Origin: Paenibacillus borealis
Lineage (GTDB): Bacteria > Bacillota > Bacilli > Paenibacillales > Paenibacillaceae
Assembly (NCBI RefSeq): GCF_000758665.1
Contig: NZ_CP009285.1
Location: forward strand, 1,674,001-1,738,000
Direction: 5' to 3'
Length of the DNA: 64,000 nucleotides
Shown: one piece after another, positions 51,756 through 60,272 of the stretch
Layout: each line of letters starts with the position of its first letter
Position numbering within the stretch: the first letter of the stretch is position 1
Position numbers and translations under genes: made by a program
Notes under the pieces: model-generated
Seen by the model: the letters and a program-made list of their open reading frames with translations, nothing else
What the model was told of the DNA's origin: nothing
The model's database searches: none

Positions 51756-52271
51756 ATTATCAGTAAGGAACATATGATCAATGATGAAATTCGGGCCAAA
51801 GAGGTTCGGCTGGTTGGAGCGGAAGGCGAACAAATCGGGATCAAACCGATCCGCGAGGCGTTGCAGATGGCGATCGATCTTAATCTGGATTTAGTCAACG
51901 TAGCACCGCAGGCGAAACCGCCGGTATGCCGCATCATGGATTACGGCAAGTTCCGTTATGAAACGCAGAAGAAAGAGAAGGAAGCGCGCAAGAACCAGAA
52001 GATCGTGGATATCAAGGAAGTCTGGTTCCGCGCTAACATTGAAGAACATGATTATCAGACCAAGTTCCGCAATGTGATCAAGTTCCTGGGTGAAGGCGAT
52101 AAAGTGAAGTGCTCCGTTCGTTTCCGCGGACGTGAGATTACCCATGCGAATATCGGCCAGAAGATCCTGGAGCGTGTGAAGAACGAAGTGGAAGATATTT
52201 CTGTTGTTGAGCGCCAGCCTAAGCTGGAAGGCCGCAGCATGATTATGATTTTGGCTCCTAAAGCCCAATAA
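51756..52271 (+). CDS. infC: Translation initiation factor IF-3 (non-AUG start)
   Basis: 171 residues when read from ATT 51756; the ribosome site GGAGGTG (51745-51751) fits ATT 51756 or ATC 51759, and no AUG start has such a site. A start at AUU is characteristic of infC and underlies its self-control, because IF-3 rejects non-standard start codons. Sequence begins with ISKEHMINDEIRAKEVRLV; IF-3 N domain, linker RYETQKKEKEARKNQK, and C domain with KVKCSVRFRGREI. Open frame upstream to 51675 is leader. First gene of the ribosomal operon. Confidence 0.93.
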   Translation: MISKEHMINDEIRAKEVRLVGAEGEQIGIKPIREALQMAIDLNLDLVNVAPQAKPPVCRIMDYGKFRYETQKKEKEARKNQKIVDIKEVWFRANIEEHDYQTKFRNVIKFLGEGDKVKCSVRFRGREITHANIGQKILERVKNEVEDISVVERQPKLEGRSMIMILAPKAQ

Positions 52272-52328
52272 TCCTGGAGTCACTTGCACAGCAATTTGGC
52301 GCCGCATAATATTCAAGGAGGAAACACC

Positions 52329-52529
52329 ATGCCTAAAATGAAAACACATAGCAGCCTGAAAGGCCGCTTCAAGATCACTGGAACTGGTAAAGTATTGCGT
52401 TACAAAGCTCACAAGAACCACTTGCTGTCCCACAAATCGAAACGCGCAAAACGCGTATTGAACGGCAATCCAGTTATGGCCCCTGGGGATGTAAGACGTT
52501 TGAAACAAGGACTTGCTAACTTGAAATAG
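52329..52529 (+). CDS. rpmI: 50S ribosomal protein L35
   Basis: 66 residues, ATG 52329 with AAGGAGG upstream. Family pattern MPKMKTHSSLKGRFKITGTG with many Lys/Arg, and a KSKRAKRVL tail segment. Open frame to 52284 is not used. Second gene of infC-rpmI-rplT. Confidence 0.97.
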   Translation: MPKMKTHSSLKGRFKITGTGKVLRYKAHKNHLLSHKSKRAKRVLNGNPVMAPGDVRRLKQGLANLK

Positions 52530-52560
52530 TTAATTACACATTTTTGGGAGGTTTATTAAT

Positions 52561-52920
52561 ATGGCAAGAGTTAAAGGCGGATTTGTAGTTCGTCGTAGAC
52601 ATAAAAAAGTATTGAAACTGGCAAAAGGTTATTTCGGTTCCAAGCACCGCATTTTCAAAACAGCTAAAGAGCAAGTAATGAAATCGATGGTTTACGCTTA
52701 CCGTGACCGTCGTCAGACTAAACGTAACTTCCGCAGACTGTGGATCGTTCGTATCAACGCTGCAGCGCGTTTGAACGGTCTTTCCTATAGCAAGCTTGTA
52801 TACGGCCTGAAATTGGCTGGAGTAGAAGTGAACCGTAAGATGCTGGCTGATCTGGCAGTGAACGATCTGAACGCATTCAACTCCCTGGCTGTAGTAGCCA
52901 AAGAGAAGATCAACGCGTAA
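52561..52920 (+). CDS. rplT: 50S ribosomal protein L20
   Basis: 119 residues, ATG with GGGAGG upstream. Begins [26 protein letters not shown] and contains the RNA-binding [19 protein letters not shown] segment. Needed for assembly of the large subunit, and a repressor of its own operon through the L20 leader upstream of infC. Last gene of the operon. Confidence 0.97.
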   Translation: MARVKGGFVVRRRHKKVLKLAKGYFGSKHRIFKTAKEQVMKSMVYAYRDRRQTKRNFRRLWIVRINAAARLNGLSYSKLVYGLKLAGVEVNRKMLADLAVNDLNAFNSLAVVAKEKINA

Positions 52921-52936
52921 GAATGATATAAACCGA

Positions 52937-52978
52937 AAAGCACCGCCTGCGGGAAGTCCCGCGTGACGGTGCTTTTTT
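52937..52978. terminator. Terminator of infC-rpmI-rplT (bidirectional)
   Basis: AAGCACCG / CGGTGCTT with an inner GCGGGA / TCCCGC stem and T6; on the minus strand it can end the thioesterase transcript. Confidence 0.9.
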
Positions 52979-53000
52979 GTGTGGTAAGCCGGACTTGCTG

Positions 53001-53543
53001 CTATTCCCAGTACTTTGTTGTGCTCAGCTGGGAAGCCAGCTGCTTGCTTCTGGTGCGTCTCGCTTTGCGCTGCTCCGACCGCTCGTCGGCAGACTGGCAG
53101 ATCAGCTTCTCTTCATCAGTCTCGGCAATAATAGCCGGTACCGGAGACGGAGTGCCATCTTCATGGACGGCTACGAAAGTCAGGAATGAAGTAGCAGCAA
53201 CGGCGCGTTCCCCTGTGTACAGATTCTCTGAGATGATTTTGACGAATACCTCGATGCTGGTGCGTCCTGTCCAGGAGACGAAGGATTCGAAGCAGACAGA
53301 ATCCGTAGGCCTGATCGGAAGAAGGAAGTCTACAGAATCAGCGGATGCGGTAACCACATTGACGCGGCAATGGCGCATAGCCGAGATGGATGCAACTTCA
53401 TCAATGGTGCTCATCAGTTTGCCGCCGAACAGTGTTTTGTGGTTATTGACATCATTCGGGAAGACGCGGCCGGTTTTGAACACACGGGATTCGTGGCAGT
53501 ATTTAGAGGCCGGTACAGCTTGAGGTGTGTTTTCTAGATCCAT
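53001..53543 (-). CDS. Acyl-CoA thioesterase, hotdog fold (YkhA-like)
   Basis: 180 residues from ATG 53543, with AAAGGGAG about nine bases upstream; extension to 53669 is rejected. Hotdog signature: RVFPNDVNNHKTLFGGKLMSTIDEVA with the catalytic Asn/Asp loop, and a second strand set ADSVDFLLPIRPTDSVCFESF. Cleaves acyl-CoA to free acid and CoA; Bacillus YkhA is the likely relative. The C-terminal ~35 residues are charged (EEKLICQSADERSEQRKARR) and outside the core fold. Confidence 0.88.
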   Translation of the reverse strand: MDLENTPQAVPASKYCHESRVFKTGRVFPNDVNNHKTLFGGKLMSTIDEVASISAMRHCRVNVVTASADSVDFLLPIRPTDSVCFESFVSWTGRTSIEVFVKIISENLYTGERAVAATSFLTFVAVHEDGTPSPVPAIIAETDEEKLICQSADERSEQRKARRTRSKQLASQLSTTKYWE

Positions 53544-53731
53544 TTCAGTAACTCCCTTTGCAAACAATATGTAAACATTCATGATAATAGAAAAGCCTTC
53601 ACTGTGCAATAATAACGTTAATGCGCTGGCGCCACAAGAGGGATTTCGAGGTTTTCTGACGCGTATCATACATGATGATTACATGCTATGTCATGGTAAG
53701 CGGTTTCTTGTTGAAAAATGCAAATTATTAT

Positions 53732-53744
53732 TGACCTGAGGTCA
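53732..53744. promoter_or_regulatory. Perfect dyad TGACCTGAGGTCA upstream of the nucleoside transporter
   Basis: Arms TGACCT / AGGTCA around a single G, 103 bases before the gene. A regulatory site is likely by position; the regulator is unknown. TATAAT at 53777-53782 is a possible -10 but lacks a clear -35. Confidence 0.5.
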
Positions 53745-53846
53745 TTAATAGACTGGATTTTAGCTTTTTTTGCAGTTATAATTTGTTCAATGGTATGTCC
53801 AAGCAGAAACAGAAGACATCCAATTTACTAAGGGGGATCACATTCG

Positions 53847-54926
53847 ATGAAGAAGTTTTACCAACTGTCTTTAGTTATGGTTATGGCATTCACTGTCGTT
53901 CTGGCAGGATGCGGAAACAATAACAACACAAACACCAATGCTGGAGCAGCAACCACTGCACCAACAACAGATGCAGCAGCAACAGAAGCACCAGCAGCAA
54001 CTGAGGCTCCTAAGGCTGTCAAACTTGGTCTCGTAACTGACGTGGGTGGCGTTAATGACAAATCCTTTAACCAATCCGCTTGGGAAGCACTGCAGGCTCT
54101 GGAAACAGAATCCGGCGCTGAAATCAAATATCTGCAAAGTAAATCCAATGCAGACTATGAGCCAAACCTTAACCAATTCGTTAAAGGCGGCTATGATCTG
54201 ACTTGGGGTATCGGTTTTGACCTTGGCGATGCAGTGTTGAAGGTTGCTAATGAGAACCCGACTGCTAACCTGGCGATCATCGACAGCGTAGTAGAAGCTC
54301 CTAACGTTGAATCTGTTACATTTGCTGAGAACGAAGGTTCCTTCCTGGTGGGTGTTGTTGCAGGTCTGACAACCAAAACTAACAAAGTTGGCTTCATCGG
54401 CGGTATGGAAAGCCCGGTTATCAAACGTTTTGAAGTTGGCTTCAAAGCTGGCGTATTGGCAGTTAACCCAACTGCAAATGTAACGATTACTTATGCAGGT
54501 GCTTATGACAAGCCTGATACTGGTAAATCCCTGGCTGCTACATTGTATGATGCCGGTAACGACATCATCTTCCCTGCTGCAGGCGCAACAGGTAACGGCG
54601 TATTCAATGAAGCTAAATCCCGCAACAAAGCTGGCGGCACTAAAGTATGGGTTATCGGCGTAGACAAAGACCAATCCCTGGAATTTGGCGACGATGTAAC
54701 TTTGACTTCCATGATCAAACGTGTTGACGAAGCGGTTAAGAAGGTTTCCCAACAAGTGGTTGACGGAACATTCAAAGGCGGCACTACAACTGTTCTTAGT
54801 CTGAAAGACAACGGCGTAGGCCTTCCTGAAACATCCAAAGCTAACGTTTCTGCTGAAATCCTGGCTAAAGTTGACGAGTACAGCAAACAAATCATCGACG
54901 GAACCATCACTGTTCCTTCCGAGTAA
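53847..54926 (+). CDS. nupN: BMP-family nucleoside-binding lipoprotein (NupN-like)
   Basis: 359 residues. Lipobox LAGC (Cys 22), a Thr/Ala/Asn-rich linker, then the Med/BMP domain: KLGLVTDVGGVNDKSFNQSAWEALQAL, IGFDLGDAVLKVA, GFIGGMESPVIKRFEVGFKAGV. Members bind purine nucleosides outside the cell for an ABC importer. The following genes (ATPase, two permeases) match Bacillus nupNOPQ for guanosine uptake. It is separated from the ATPase gene by 173 bases with two hairpins, which may make the binding protein more abundant. Confidence 0.9.
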   Translation: MKKFYQLSLVMVMAFTVVLAGCGNNNNTNTNAGAATTAPTTDAAATEAPAATEAPKAVKLGLVTDVGGVNDKSFNQSAWEALQALETESGAEIKYLQSKSNADYEPNLNQFVKGGYDLTWGIGFDLGDAVLKVANENPTANLAIIDSVVEAPNVESVTFAENEGSFLVGVVAGLTTKTNKVGFIGGMESPVIKRFEVGFKAGVLAVNPTANVTITYAGAYDKPDTGKSLAATLYDAGNDIIFPAAGATGNGVFNEAKSRNKAGGTKVWVIGVDKDQSLEFGDDVTLTSMIKRVDEAVKKVSQQVVDGTFKGGTTTVLSLKDNGVGLPETSKANVSAEILAKVDEYSKQIIDGTITVPSE

Positions 54927-54961
54927 TTCTTTGCCTCACCTTTACTGGATTTAACACAAGA

Positions 54962-55050
54962 AACAAGGCCGGTTACTTGAGCTGGCCTTGTTCTCTGTTA
55001 CAACATTATTATAGGTATACACAGCGGTACCGTCCTGAATAGGACGGTAC
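54962..55050 (+). repeat. Two hairpins between binding-protein and ATPase genes
   Basis: Hairpin one: AACAAGGCC (54962-54970) / GGCCTTGTT (54984-54992), with only a weak T run. Hairpin two: GTACCGTCCT (55027-55036) / AGGACGGTAC (55041-55050) around GAAT, extended by imperfect outer pairing. Neither looks like a full terminator; they could attenuate or stabilise the upstream message. Confidence 0.6.
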
Positions 55051-55099
55051 AGCCGTGTCTATAAGGCAGTATTATATATTCTGTGATGAGGGTGATTCC

Positions 55100-56638
55100 A
55101 TGAGTGCTGCGGCTCCTGTCGTAGAGTTGAAGCAAATCACAAAACGCTTTCCCGGTATTGTCGCGAATGACTCTATCAGTCTGACGCTGGAAAAAGGTGA
55201 AATTCATGCACTGCTTGGTGAGAACGGGGCAGGTAAATCAACCTTGATGAATATCGTATTCGGACTGTACCAGCCCGATGAAGGCAGCATCGAAATCGAC
55301 GGGAAACCGGTTATTATCGATAACCCCAATAAGGCTATTGAGCTTGGCATTGGTATGGTTCACCAACATTTCAAGCTTGTAGAGCCTTTTACGGTAACCG
55401 AGAACATTGTTCTTGGAATGGAGCCGAAAAAAGGTCTTAAAATCGACTATAAATCCGCTGCGGAGCAGGTTCGTAAGCTATCGGAGCAGTACGGTCTTCA
55501 AGTCAATCCAAATGCCAAAATCCATGACATTTCGGTAGGCATGCAGCAACGGGTAGAGATTATGAAAACCCTGTACCGCGGAGCGGATATACTTATATTC
55601 GACGAGCCTACCGCTGTACTTACGCCACAGGAAATTACCGAACTGATGGCGATTATGAAGCGGCTCGTTGCCGAAGGCAAGTCCATTATTCTAATTACAC
55701 ATAAGCTGAAAGAAATTATGCAGATTTCCGACCGTGTAACCATCATCCGGCGCGGGAAGGTAATTGATACCGTTAAGACTTCCGGGACCAATCCGAACGA
55801 GCTGGCCGAAAAAATGGTTGGACGCGGTGTAACCTTTAAAGTGGACAAGCAGCCTGCGCATATTGGCGAAAGCATCTTGAAGCTGTCCGATGTCAGAAGC
55901 AAAAGCAAGGACGGCGTACCTGTGCTGAATGGCCTCAATTTTGAAGTGAAAGCCGGCGAGATTCTTGGAATTGCAGGAGTCGACGGCAACGGACAAAGTG
56001 AGCTTATTCAGGCAATTACCGGTCTGCGCAAAATTGATTCCGGTTCAATCACCGTTTCAGGAAAGGAGATTGCCAATCTTTCTCCGCGTAAAGTGTCTGA
56101 AATGAACGTCTCCCATATTCCGGAAGACCGGCATAAGCATGGACTCGTGCTTGATTTCACCGTGAGTGAGAATATGGTTCTGGAAACATATTATAAGAGC
56201 CCGTACAATCAGAACGGATTCTTGAACAAGGATGTTATTAACCAGCATGCAGAAGACCTGGTGAAGCAATTCGACGTGCGTACGCCTTCAATTGAGAACA
56301 AAGCCCGGTCATTATCCGGCGGTAATCAACAGAAAGCGATTATTGCGCGGGAAATAGACAAAAATCCGACGCTCCTGATTGCAGCACAGCCTACACGCGG
56401 TCTTGATGTAGGAGCTATTGAATTCGTTCAAAAGCAGCTGATTGCCCAGCGGGATCAGGGTAAAGCTGTTTTGCTGATCTCTTTTGAGCTGGATGAAATT
56501 ATGAATGTGTCCGACAGAATTGCTGTTATTTACGAAGGACAGATTGTCGGAGAAGTATTCCCGCAGGATACGAATGACCAGGAACTGGGTCTGATGATGG
56601 CGGGCAGCTTGAAGCGGGGAGGCCACGCGGATGTCTAG
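55100..56638 (+). CDS. nupO: Nucleoside ABC transporter ATP-binding protein (NupO-like)
   Basis: 512 residues from ATG 55100 behind GAGGGTGATT; the frame to 55055 includes leader. Two ABC domains: the first with Walker A GENGAGKST, signature VGMQQRVEI and Walker B ILIFDEPTAVLTP; the second with a degenerate Walker A (GVDGNGQSEL), signature LSGGNQQKAI and IAAQPTRGLDVGA. This duplicated arrangement is the sugar/nucleoside importer type (RbsA, NupO). Overlaps the first permease gene by 8 bases. Confidence 0.92.
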   Translation: MSAAAPVVELKQITKRFPGIVANDSISLTLEKGEIHALLGENGAGKSTLMNIVFGLYQPDEGSIEIDGKPVIIDNPNKAIELGIGMVHQHFKLVEPFTVTENIVLGMEPKKGLKIDYKSAAEQVRKLSEQYGLQVNPNAKIHDISVGMQQRVEIMKTLYRGADILIFDEPTAVLTPQEITELMAIMKRLVAEGKSIILITHKLKEIMQISDRVTIIRRGKVIDTVKTSGTNPNELAEKMVGRGVTFKVDKQPAHIGESILKLSDVRSKSKDGVPVLNGLNFEVKAGEILGIAGVDGNGQSELIQAITGLRKIDSGSITVSGKEIANLSPRKVSEMNVSHIPEDRHKHGLVLDFTVSENMVLETYYKSPYNQNGFLNKDVINQHAEDLVKQFDVRTPSIENKARSLSGGNQQKAIIAREIDKNPTLLIAAQPTRGLDVGAIEFVQKQLIAQRDQGKAVLLISFELDEIMNVSDRIAVIYEGQIVGEVFPQDTNDQELGLMMAGSLKRGGHADV

Positions 56639-57707
56639 AATCAAAAAAATATTCGCAACAGACACCTACATTATTCCGCTTATTGCGATTCTCTTGGGTT
56701 TCCTGGTCGGAGCTATCGTTATGCTGATTGGCGGATACGATCCGATTGCAGCATACTCCGCGCTCTTCAAACGCGTATTCGGCAGTCCTTACGACTTCGG
56801 TGAAGCTGTGCGCGAGATGACTCCGCTAATGTTCACAGGTCTAGCAGTAGCCTTTGCGTTCCGCTCGGGGATGTTTAACATTGGTGCAGATGGCCAGGTA
56901 ATGATCGGTATGACGGCTGCTTCAGTAATCGGCATTAAGCTTGGCGGCGTATTGCCGTCATTCGTGCTTGTCCCGCTGGCAGTGATTGCAGCAGGTGTGT
57001 GCGGCGGACTTTGGGCGGGCATTGCCGGTTACCTGAAGGCCAAACGCGGAATTAATGAAGTTATTACTACGATCATGCTGAACTGGATAGCGCTCTTCCT
57101 GTCGAACTACATCGTTCGGACATTCCTGCTCTTACAAGGGCAGAACCGTTCAGAAGATAACCCGGCATCGCTGTCGATGACCTTCCTGTTCTCAACATTT
57201 GACAATGCCCGCTTGCACTGGGGGACGGTTCTTGCCCTTGCGGCTGCTACCTTCTTCTACATCTACCTGTGGAAGACCAAACAGGGTTACGAAATGCGTG
57301 CGGTGGGTCTGAACCCGCATGCTGCAGAGTATGCAGGGATGAATGTAGGACGTAATGTTATCAAAGCGATGTTCATCAGTGGCGTGTTCGCCGGATTAGC
57401 AGGAGCAGGTGAAGTACTGGGTGTATTCCATTATCAATCCGTATTCGCGGCTTCTCCTGGTTATGGATTCGACGGTATCGCTGTTGCACTGCTCGGACTG
57501 ACTCATCCGCTGGGTGTCATTCTGGCTGCTATTCTATACGGCACGCTGACATACGGCTCTGCAGGAATGAGCTTTGGTGCTGATGTACCTCCGGAACTGA
57601 TCCGTATTGTCATCGGTTCGATCATATTCTTCATTGCTGCGCAAGGCATTGTACGCTGGGTGCTCAAACCGTTTTACTTCAAGCGCAAGAAAGAGAAGGT
57701 GTTATAG
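56631..57707 (+). CDS. nupP: Nucleoside ABC transporter permease (NupP-like)
   Basis: 358 residues, about nine or ten membrane segments (YIIPLIAILLGFLVGAIVMLIGGYDPI at the start), BPD_transp_2/RbsC-type with the signature AFRSGMFNIGADGQVMIG. ATG 56631 overlaps the ATPase gene by 8 bases; its stop abuts the next start. Forms the membrane channel with the second permease. Confidence 0.92.
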   Translation: MSRIKKIFATDTYIIPLIAILLGFLVGAIVMLIGGYDPIAAYSALFKRVFGSPYDFGEAVREMTPLMFTGLAVAFAFRSGMFNIGADGQVMIGMTAASVIGIKLGGVLPSFVLVPLAVIAAGVCGGLWAGIAGYLKAKRGINEVITTIMLNWIALFLSNYIVRTFLLLQGQNRSEDNPASLSMTFLFSTFDNARLHWGTVLALAAATFFYIYLWKTKQGYEMRAVGLNPHAAEYAGMNVGRNVIKAMFISGVFAGLAGAGEVLGVFHYQSVFAASPGYGFDGIAVALLGLTHPLGVILAAILYGTLTYGSAGMSFGADVPPELIRIVIGSIIFFIAAQGIVRWVLKPFYFKRKKEKVL

Positions 57708-58658
57708 ATGGAAGTCTTAGGCCAATTGCTCAATACGACGCTTGTTTTTTCCACGGCGCTAATATTTGCCGCCCTTGGCGGCATCTTCTCTGAACGATCC
57801 GGTGTCGTCAACATCGGACTTGAAGGCTTGATGATGTTTGGTGCATTTGCTGCAGCAGTGGGCGGGTACTATGCTCAGGAAGCAGGAATGGGTGAATGGG
57901 CTCCATGGGTTGGTGTACTTAGTGCCATGGCTGTAGGTGTGATAGGTTCACTTATACATGCGGTGGCCTCGATAACCTTTAAGGCCGATCAGACCATAAG
58001 TGGTACGGTCATCAACTTCCTCGCCGCAGGGAGTACGCTCTATATGGTTAAGCTGATCTTCGACGGATCCGGTGAAACTCCGCTGATCGACGGCTTCAGC
58101 AAAGTGGCCATTCCCGGACTCTCCAAGATTCCAGTAATCGGAGAAGGGATTTTTAATTCCTATCCGACTACCTATTTAGCGATTATATTAGTAATTGTTA
58201 TTTACTTCGTCCTGTTCAAAACTCCGTTTGGACTACGTCTGCGTGCAGTAGGTGAACATCCGAGTGCTGCAGATACACTGGGTGTAAATGTAAATAAGAT
58301 GAGATATATCGGCGTAATGCTGAGCGGTCTGCTGGCTGGTATTGGCGGAGCCACAATTACGCTGACAACTACAGGTACGTTTGCGCATAATACCATTTCA
58401 GGACAAGGCTTCATTGCCATCGCGGCGATGATCTTCGGGAAGTGGAATCCGCTTGGCGCTTTCGGAGCAGCCGTATTCTTCGGCCTGTCCCAGGCCATCC
58501 GTAACTATGTGCAATTGTTCGAATGGTCCAAGAGCATCCCGCAGGAATTCATCTTCATGATTCCTTATGTACTAACCATTATTGTCCTTGTCAGCGCAGT
58601 CGGACGTTCTTCGGCACCAAAGGCGTTGGGCGAACCTTACGATCCGAGCAAACGCTAG
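57708..58658 (+). CDS. nupQ: Nucleoside ABC transporter permease (NupQ-like)
   Basis: 316 residues, same permease family: ERSGVVNIGLEGLMMFGAFAA is the signature. About eight membrane segments. Starts at the base after the NupP-like stop, so it is the last member of the coupled four-gene importer. A strong terminator follows. Confidence 0.92.
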   Translation: MEVLGQLLNTTLVFSTALIFAALGGIFSERSGVVNIGLEGLMMFGAFAAAVGGYYAQEAGMGEWAPWVGVLSAMAVGVIGSLIHAVASITFKADQTISGTVINFLAAGSTLYMVKLIFDGSGETPLIDGFSKVAIPGLSKIPVIGEGIFNSYPTTYLAIILVIVIYFVLFKTPFGLRLRAVGEHPSAADTLGVNVNKMRYIGVMLSGLLAGIGGATITLTTTGTFAHNTISGQGFIAIAAMIFGKWNPLGAFGAAVFFGLSQAIRNYVQLFEWSKSIPQEFIFMIPYVLTIIVLVSAVGRSSAPKALGEPYDPSKR

Positions 58659-58694
58659 ATCAGCATTTCTTTGTTTACCTCTATTATGCTGCAG

Positions 58695-58731
58695 AGCGCA
58701 TTTCCGGTTTTCCGGAAATGCGCTTTTTTTA
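58695..58731 (+). terminator. Terminator of the nucleoside transporter operon
   Basis: Perfect 13-bp stem AGCGCATTTCCGG / CCGGAAATGCGCT, TTTT loop, long T tract. Confidence 0.93.
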
Positions 58732-58828
58732 TTTAACGGTGACGCCGCACCTTCATGCAGGACAGATGTACAGGCAAAGAACGGCTGGGGCGAATAGACT
58801 GCTTAAGAAACTCATTAGGAGGGATACT

Positions 58829-59182
58829 ATGGCACAGCCGGTTACGAAAAAACAAGTCTTGAAGCTGGTGGGCAAAAATATCGTTGCAGTAAAAAAAGAC
58901 GGCTCCAGGGTGATGGGTAAGTTACTCCGCGTTTCGGGCAACCGTCTTGTTCTACAGCGTATCGGTGGTAAAAAAGTACAAACCAAAGCATTGATTCCGC
59001 TGGTGTTGTTTGATTTGCTGGCAGTCGGTACGGCTCCTTACGCTTATGGCGGCGGAGGTTATGGATATGGAGGCGCCCCTTATGGAGGCGGATATGGTTA
59101 CGGCCCTGGGCCTGTTCCCGGTCCTTACGGCGGTTATGGTCCCGGTCCCGGTTATGGTGTTCCGCCCATTGGATTCTTTTAA
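58829..59182 (+). CDS. Small protein with basic head and Gly/Tyr-rich tail
   Basis: 117 residues from ATG 58829 (TTAGGAGGG upstream; the frame extends far back, overlapping the permease gene, but that is shadow). The first ~65 residues are basic and strand-like: KKQVLKLVGKNIVAVKKDGS, RVMGKLLRVSGNRLVLQRIG, reminiscent of an Sm-like or small beta-barrel fold. The last ~50 are GYGYGG/GGYGPGPG repeats with Pro and Tyr. Such tails are common in spore-coat proteins, so a coat or exosporium role is a guess; no spore promoter was identified. Confidence 0.72.
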   Translation: MAQPVTKKQVLKLVGKNIVAVKKDGSRVMGKLLRVSGNRLVLQRIGGKKVQTKALIPLVLFDLLAVGTAPYAYGGGGYGYGGAPYGGGYGYGPGPVPGPYGGYGPGPGYGVPPIGFF

Positions 59183-59204
59183 GCTGTAGAGCGGCCTGGG
59201 TTCA

Positions 59205-59651
59205 TCAAATGAATTGCTTTTCAAGCTCATAACAGTAGTTTTGCGGTTGATAACGGGCTACGCTGTAGCCCAGTTTTTCATAAAAGGCAAGACCGGCAGT
59301 ATTCCCGGTATCCACAGAGACCTTTGCCCGCCGGCATGCACGTGATAGTGCAAACCTCTCCGCCCTGTCCATCAGCATATTTCCGTAACGCTTACGCCTG
59401 GCGCCAGGCGCAATGGCGAGCATATCGATGTATAACAAATCGCCATGCAGCATAAAGTGTACGAACCCCAGCGGATCACTCTCATAGTCAGGACAAGCCA
59501 CAAGAGTGACGCCTTGCCCCAGACGGCGGGGCAGATCTTTTCTGACCTGATTGATAATCGTTTGTGGAAGATGGGATAGCGGGACAAGCTGCTTTTCAAT
59601 CAAGTCAAAAATGACGGTGTCATCCTGCTTGGGTCTGCGGTAACGAATCAT
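59205..59651 (-). CDS. GNAT family N-acetyltransferase
   Basis: 148 residues from ATG 59651, with AAAGGGGG six bases upstream; extension to 59792 rejected. Acetyl-CoA loop APGARRKRYGNMLMDRAE, closing DTGNTAGLAFYEKLGYS. Substrate unknown. Convergent with the Gly/Tyr-rich protein gene, 22 bases apart; no terminator visible between them. Confidence 0.85.
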   Translation of the reverse strand: MIRYRRPKQDDTVIFDLIEKQLVPLSHLPQTIINQVRKDLPRRLGQGVTLVACPDYESDPLGFVHFMLHGDLLYIDMLAIAPGARRKRYGNMLMDRAERFALSRACRRAKVSVDTGNTAGLAFYEKLGYSVARYQPQNYCYELEKQFI

Positions 59652-59767
59652 AAAATGCCCCCTTTCCACGCATTGTCGTACATCATATGCCCTGCCTGGT
59701 GTGGGCGTTCCGGAAAGGGTAGAACAACATTTTGTGAAGAATTTAATATATATCAGTAAGATGGGTA

Positions 59768-59797
59768 TTGACTTACCGTGTGAGGAAATCATATAAT
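59768..59797 (+). promoter_or_regulatory. Promoter of the ilv-leu operon
   Basis: TTGACT (59768-59773), 18-bp spacer, TATAAT (59792-59797). Confidence 0.7.
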
Positions 59798-59802
59798 GTG
59801 TC

Positions 59803-60170
59803 TAAACATTTTAACGAACATACATGTATCGGCGATGAAGAGGACGAAGTTTTAAGGGCTCTTTTGTTCAGAGAGTGAGAGGAATTGCTGCAACCTCCAC
59901 CAAAATCCCTTATATACGAGCTCACCTCGGAGCTGTTTCCCTGAAAGGTCCATCAGCAAGAGCGGTGGAATTATTAGGGGGAATCGTTTAGTCCGCGTTA
60001 GGGACTTCAGGTTACAAAGATTTGGGCCCTGCCTACATCGATGGATTTTTGTATCCTGATAAGGCATTTCATCGTGAGATGTAATGCAAACATGGGTGGT
60101 ACCACGGAAGCTAAACCTTTCGTCCCTCACGCGCTAATTCTGCGCGTGGGAGGCGAGAGGTTTTTTTGTT
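59803..60170 (+). promoter_or_regulatory. T-box riboswitch upstream of ilvB
   Basis: The T-box sequence GGGTGGTACCACGG is at 60094-60107; it binds the acceptor end of uncharged tRNA. Stem I region (59870-59935) has the usual AGAG-GAGGAA and purine-rich features; the best specifier candidate is CTC (59921-59923), the leucine codon, which suits an ilv-leu operon. A terminator (60115-60167) follows. Uncharged tRNA(Leu) would switch on ilvB-ilvN-ilvC-leuA. The specifier is inferred, not proven. Confidence 0.9.
60115..60167 (+). terminator. T-box terminator
   Basis: Stem starting ACCTTTCGTCCCTCACGCGC paired with GCGCGTGGGAGGCGAGAGGT, then T7. Alternative to the antiterminator formed by the T-box sequence. 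Confidence 0.9.
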
Positions 60171-60272
60171 GAATAGGGAGGATTTACGGCCTGTTCGCCA
60201 ATATTAAATGTTGTATAAAAGACGTCCTGTCATTTGAATAATGAATGTGAACAGTCGAAGGGAGGAATACTG

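Larger units (their letters stand above)
59652..60272. other. Gene-free stretch containing the ilv T-box leader
   Basis: 621 bases; a promoter, the T-box and its terminator fill most of it (listed separately). Between the terminator and the ilvB ribosome site ~90 bases show nothing further. Confidence 0.7.
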
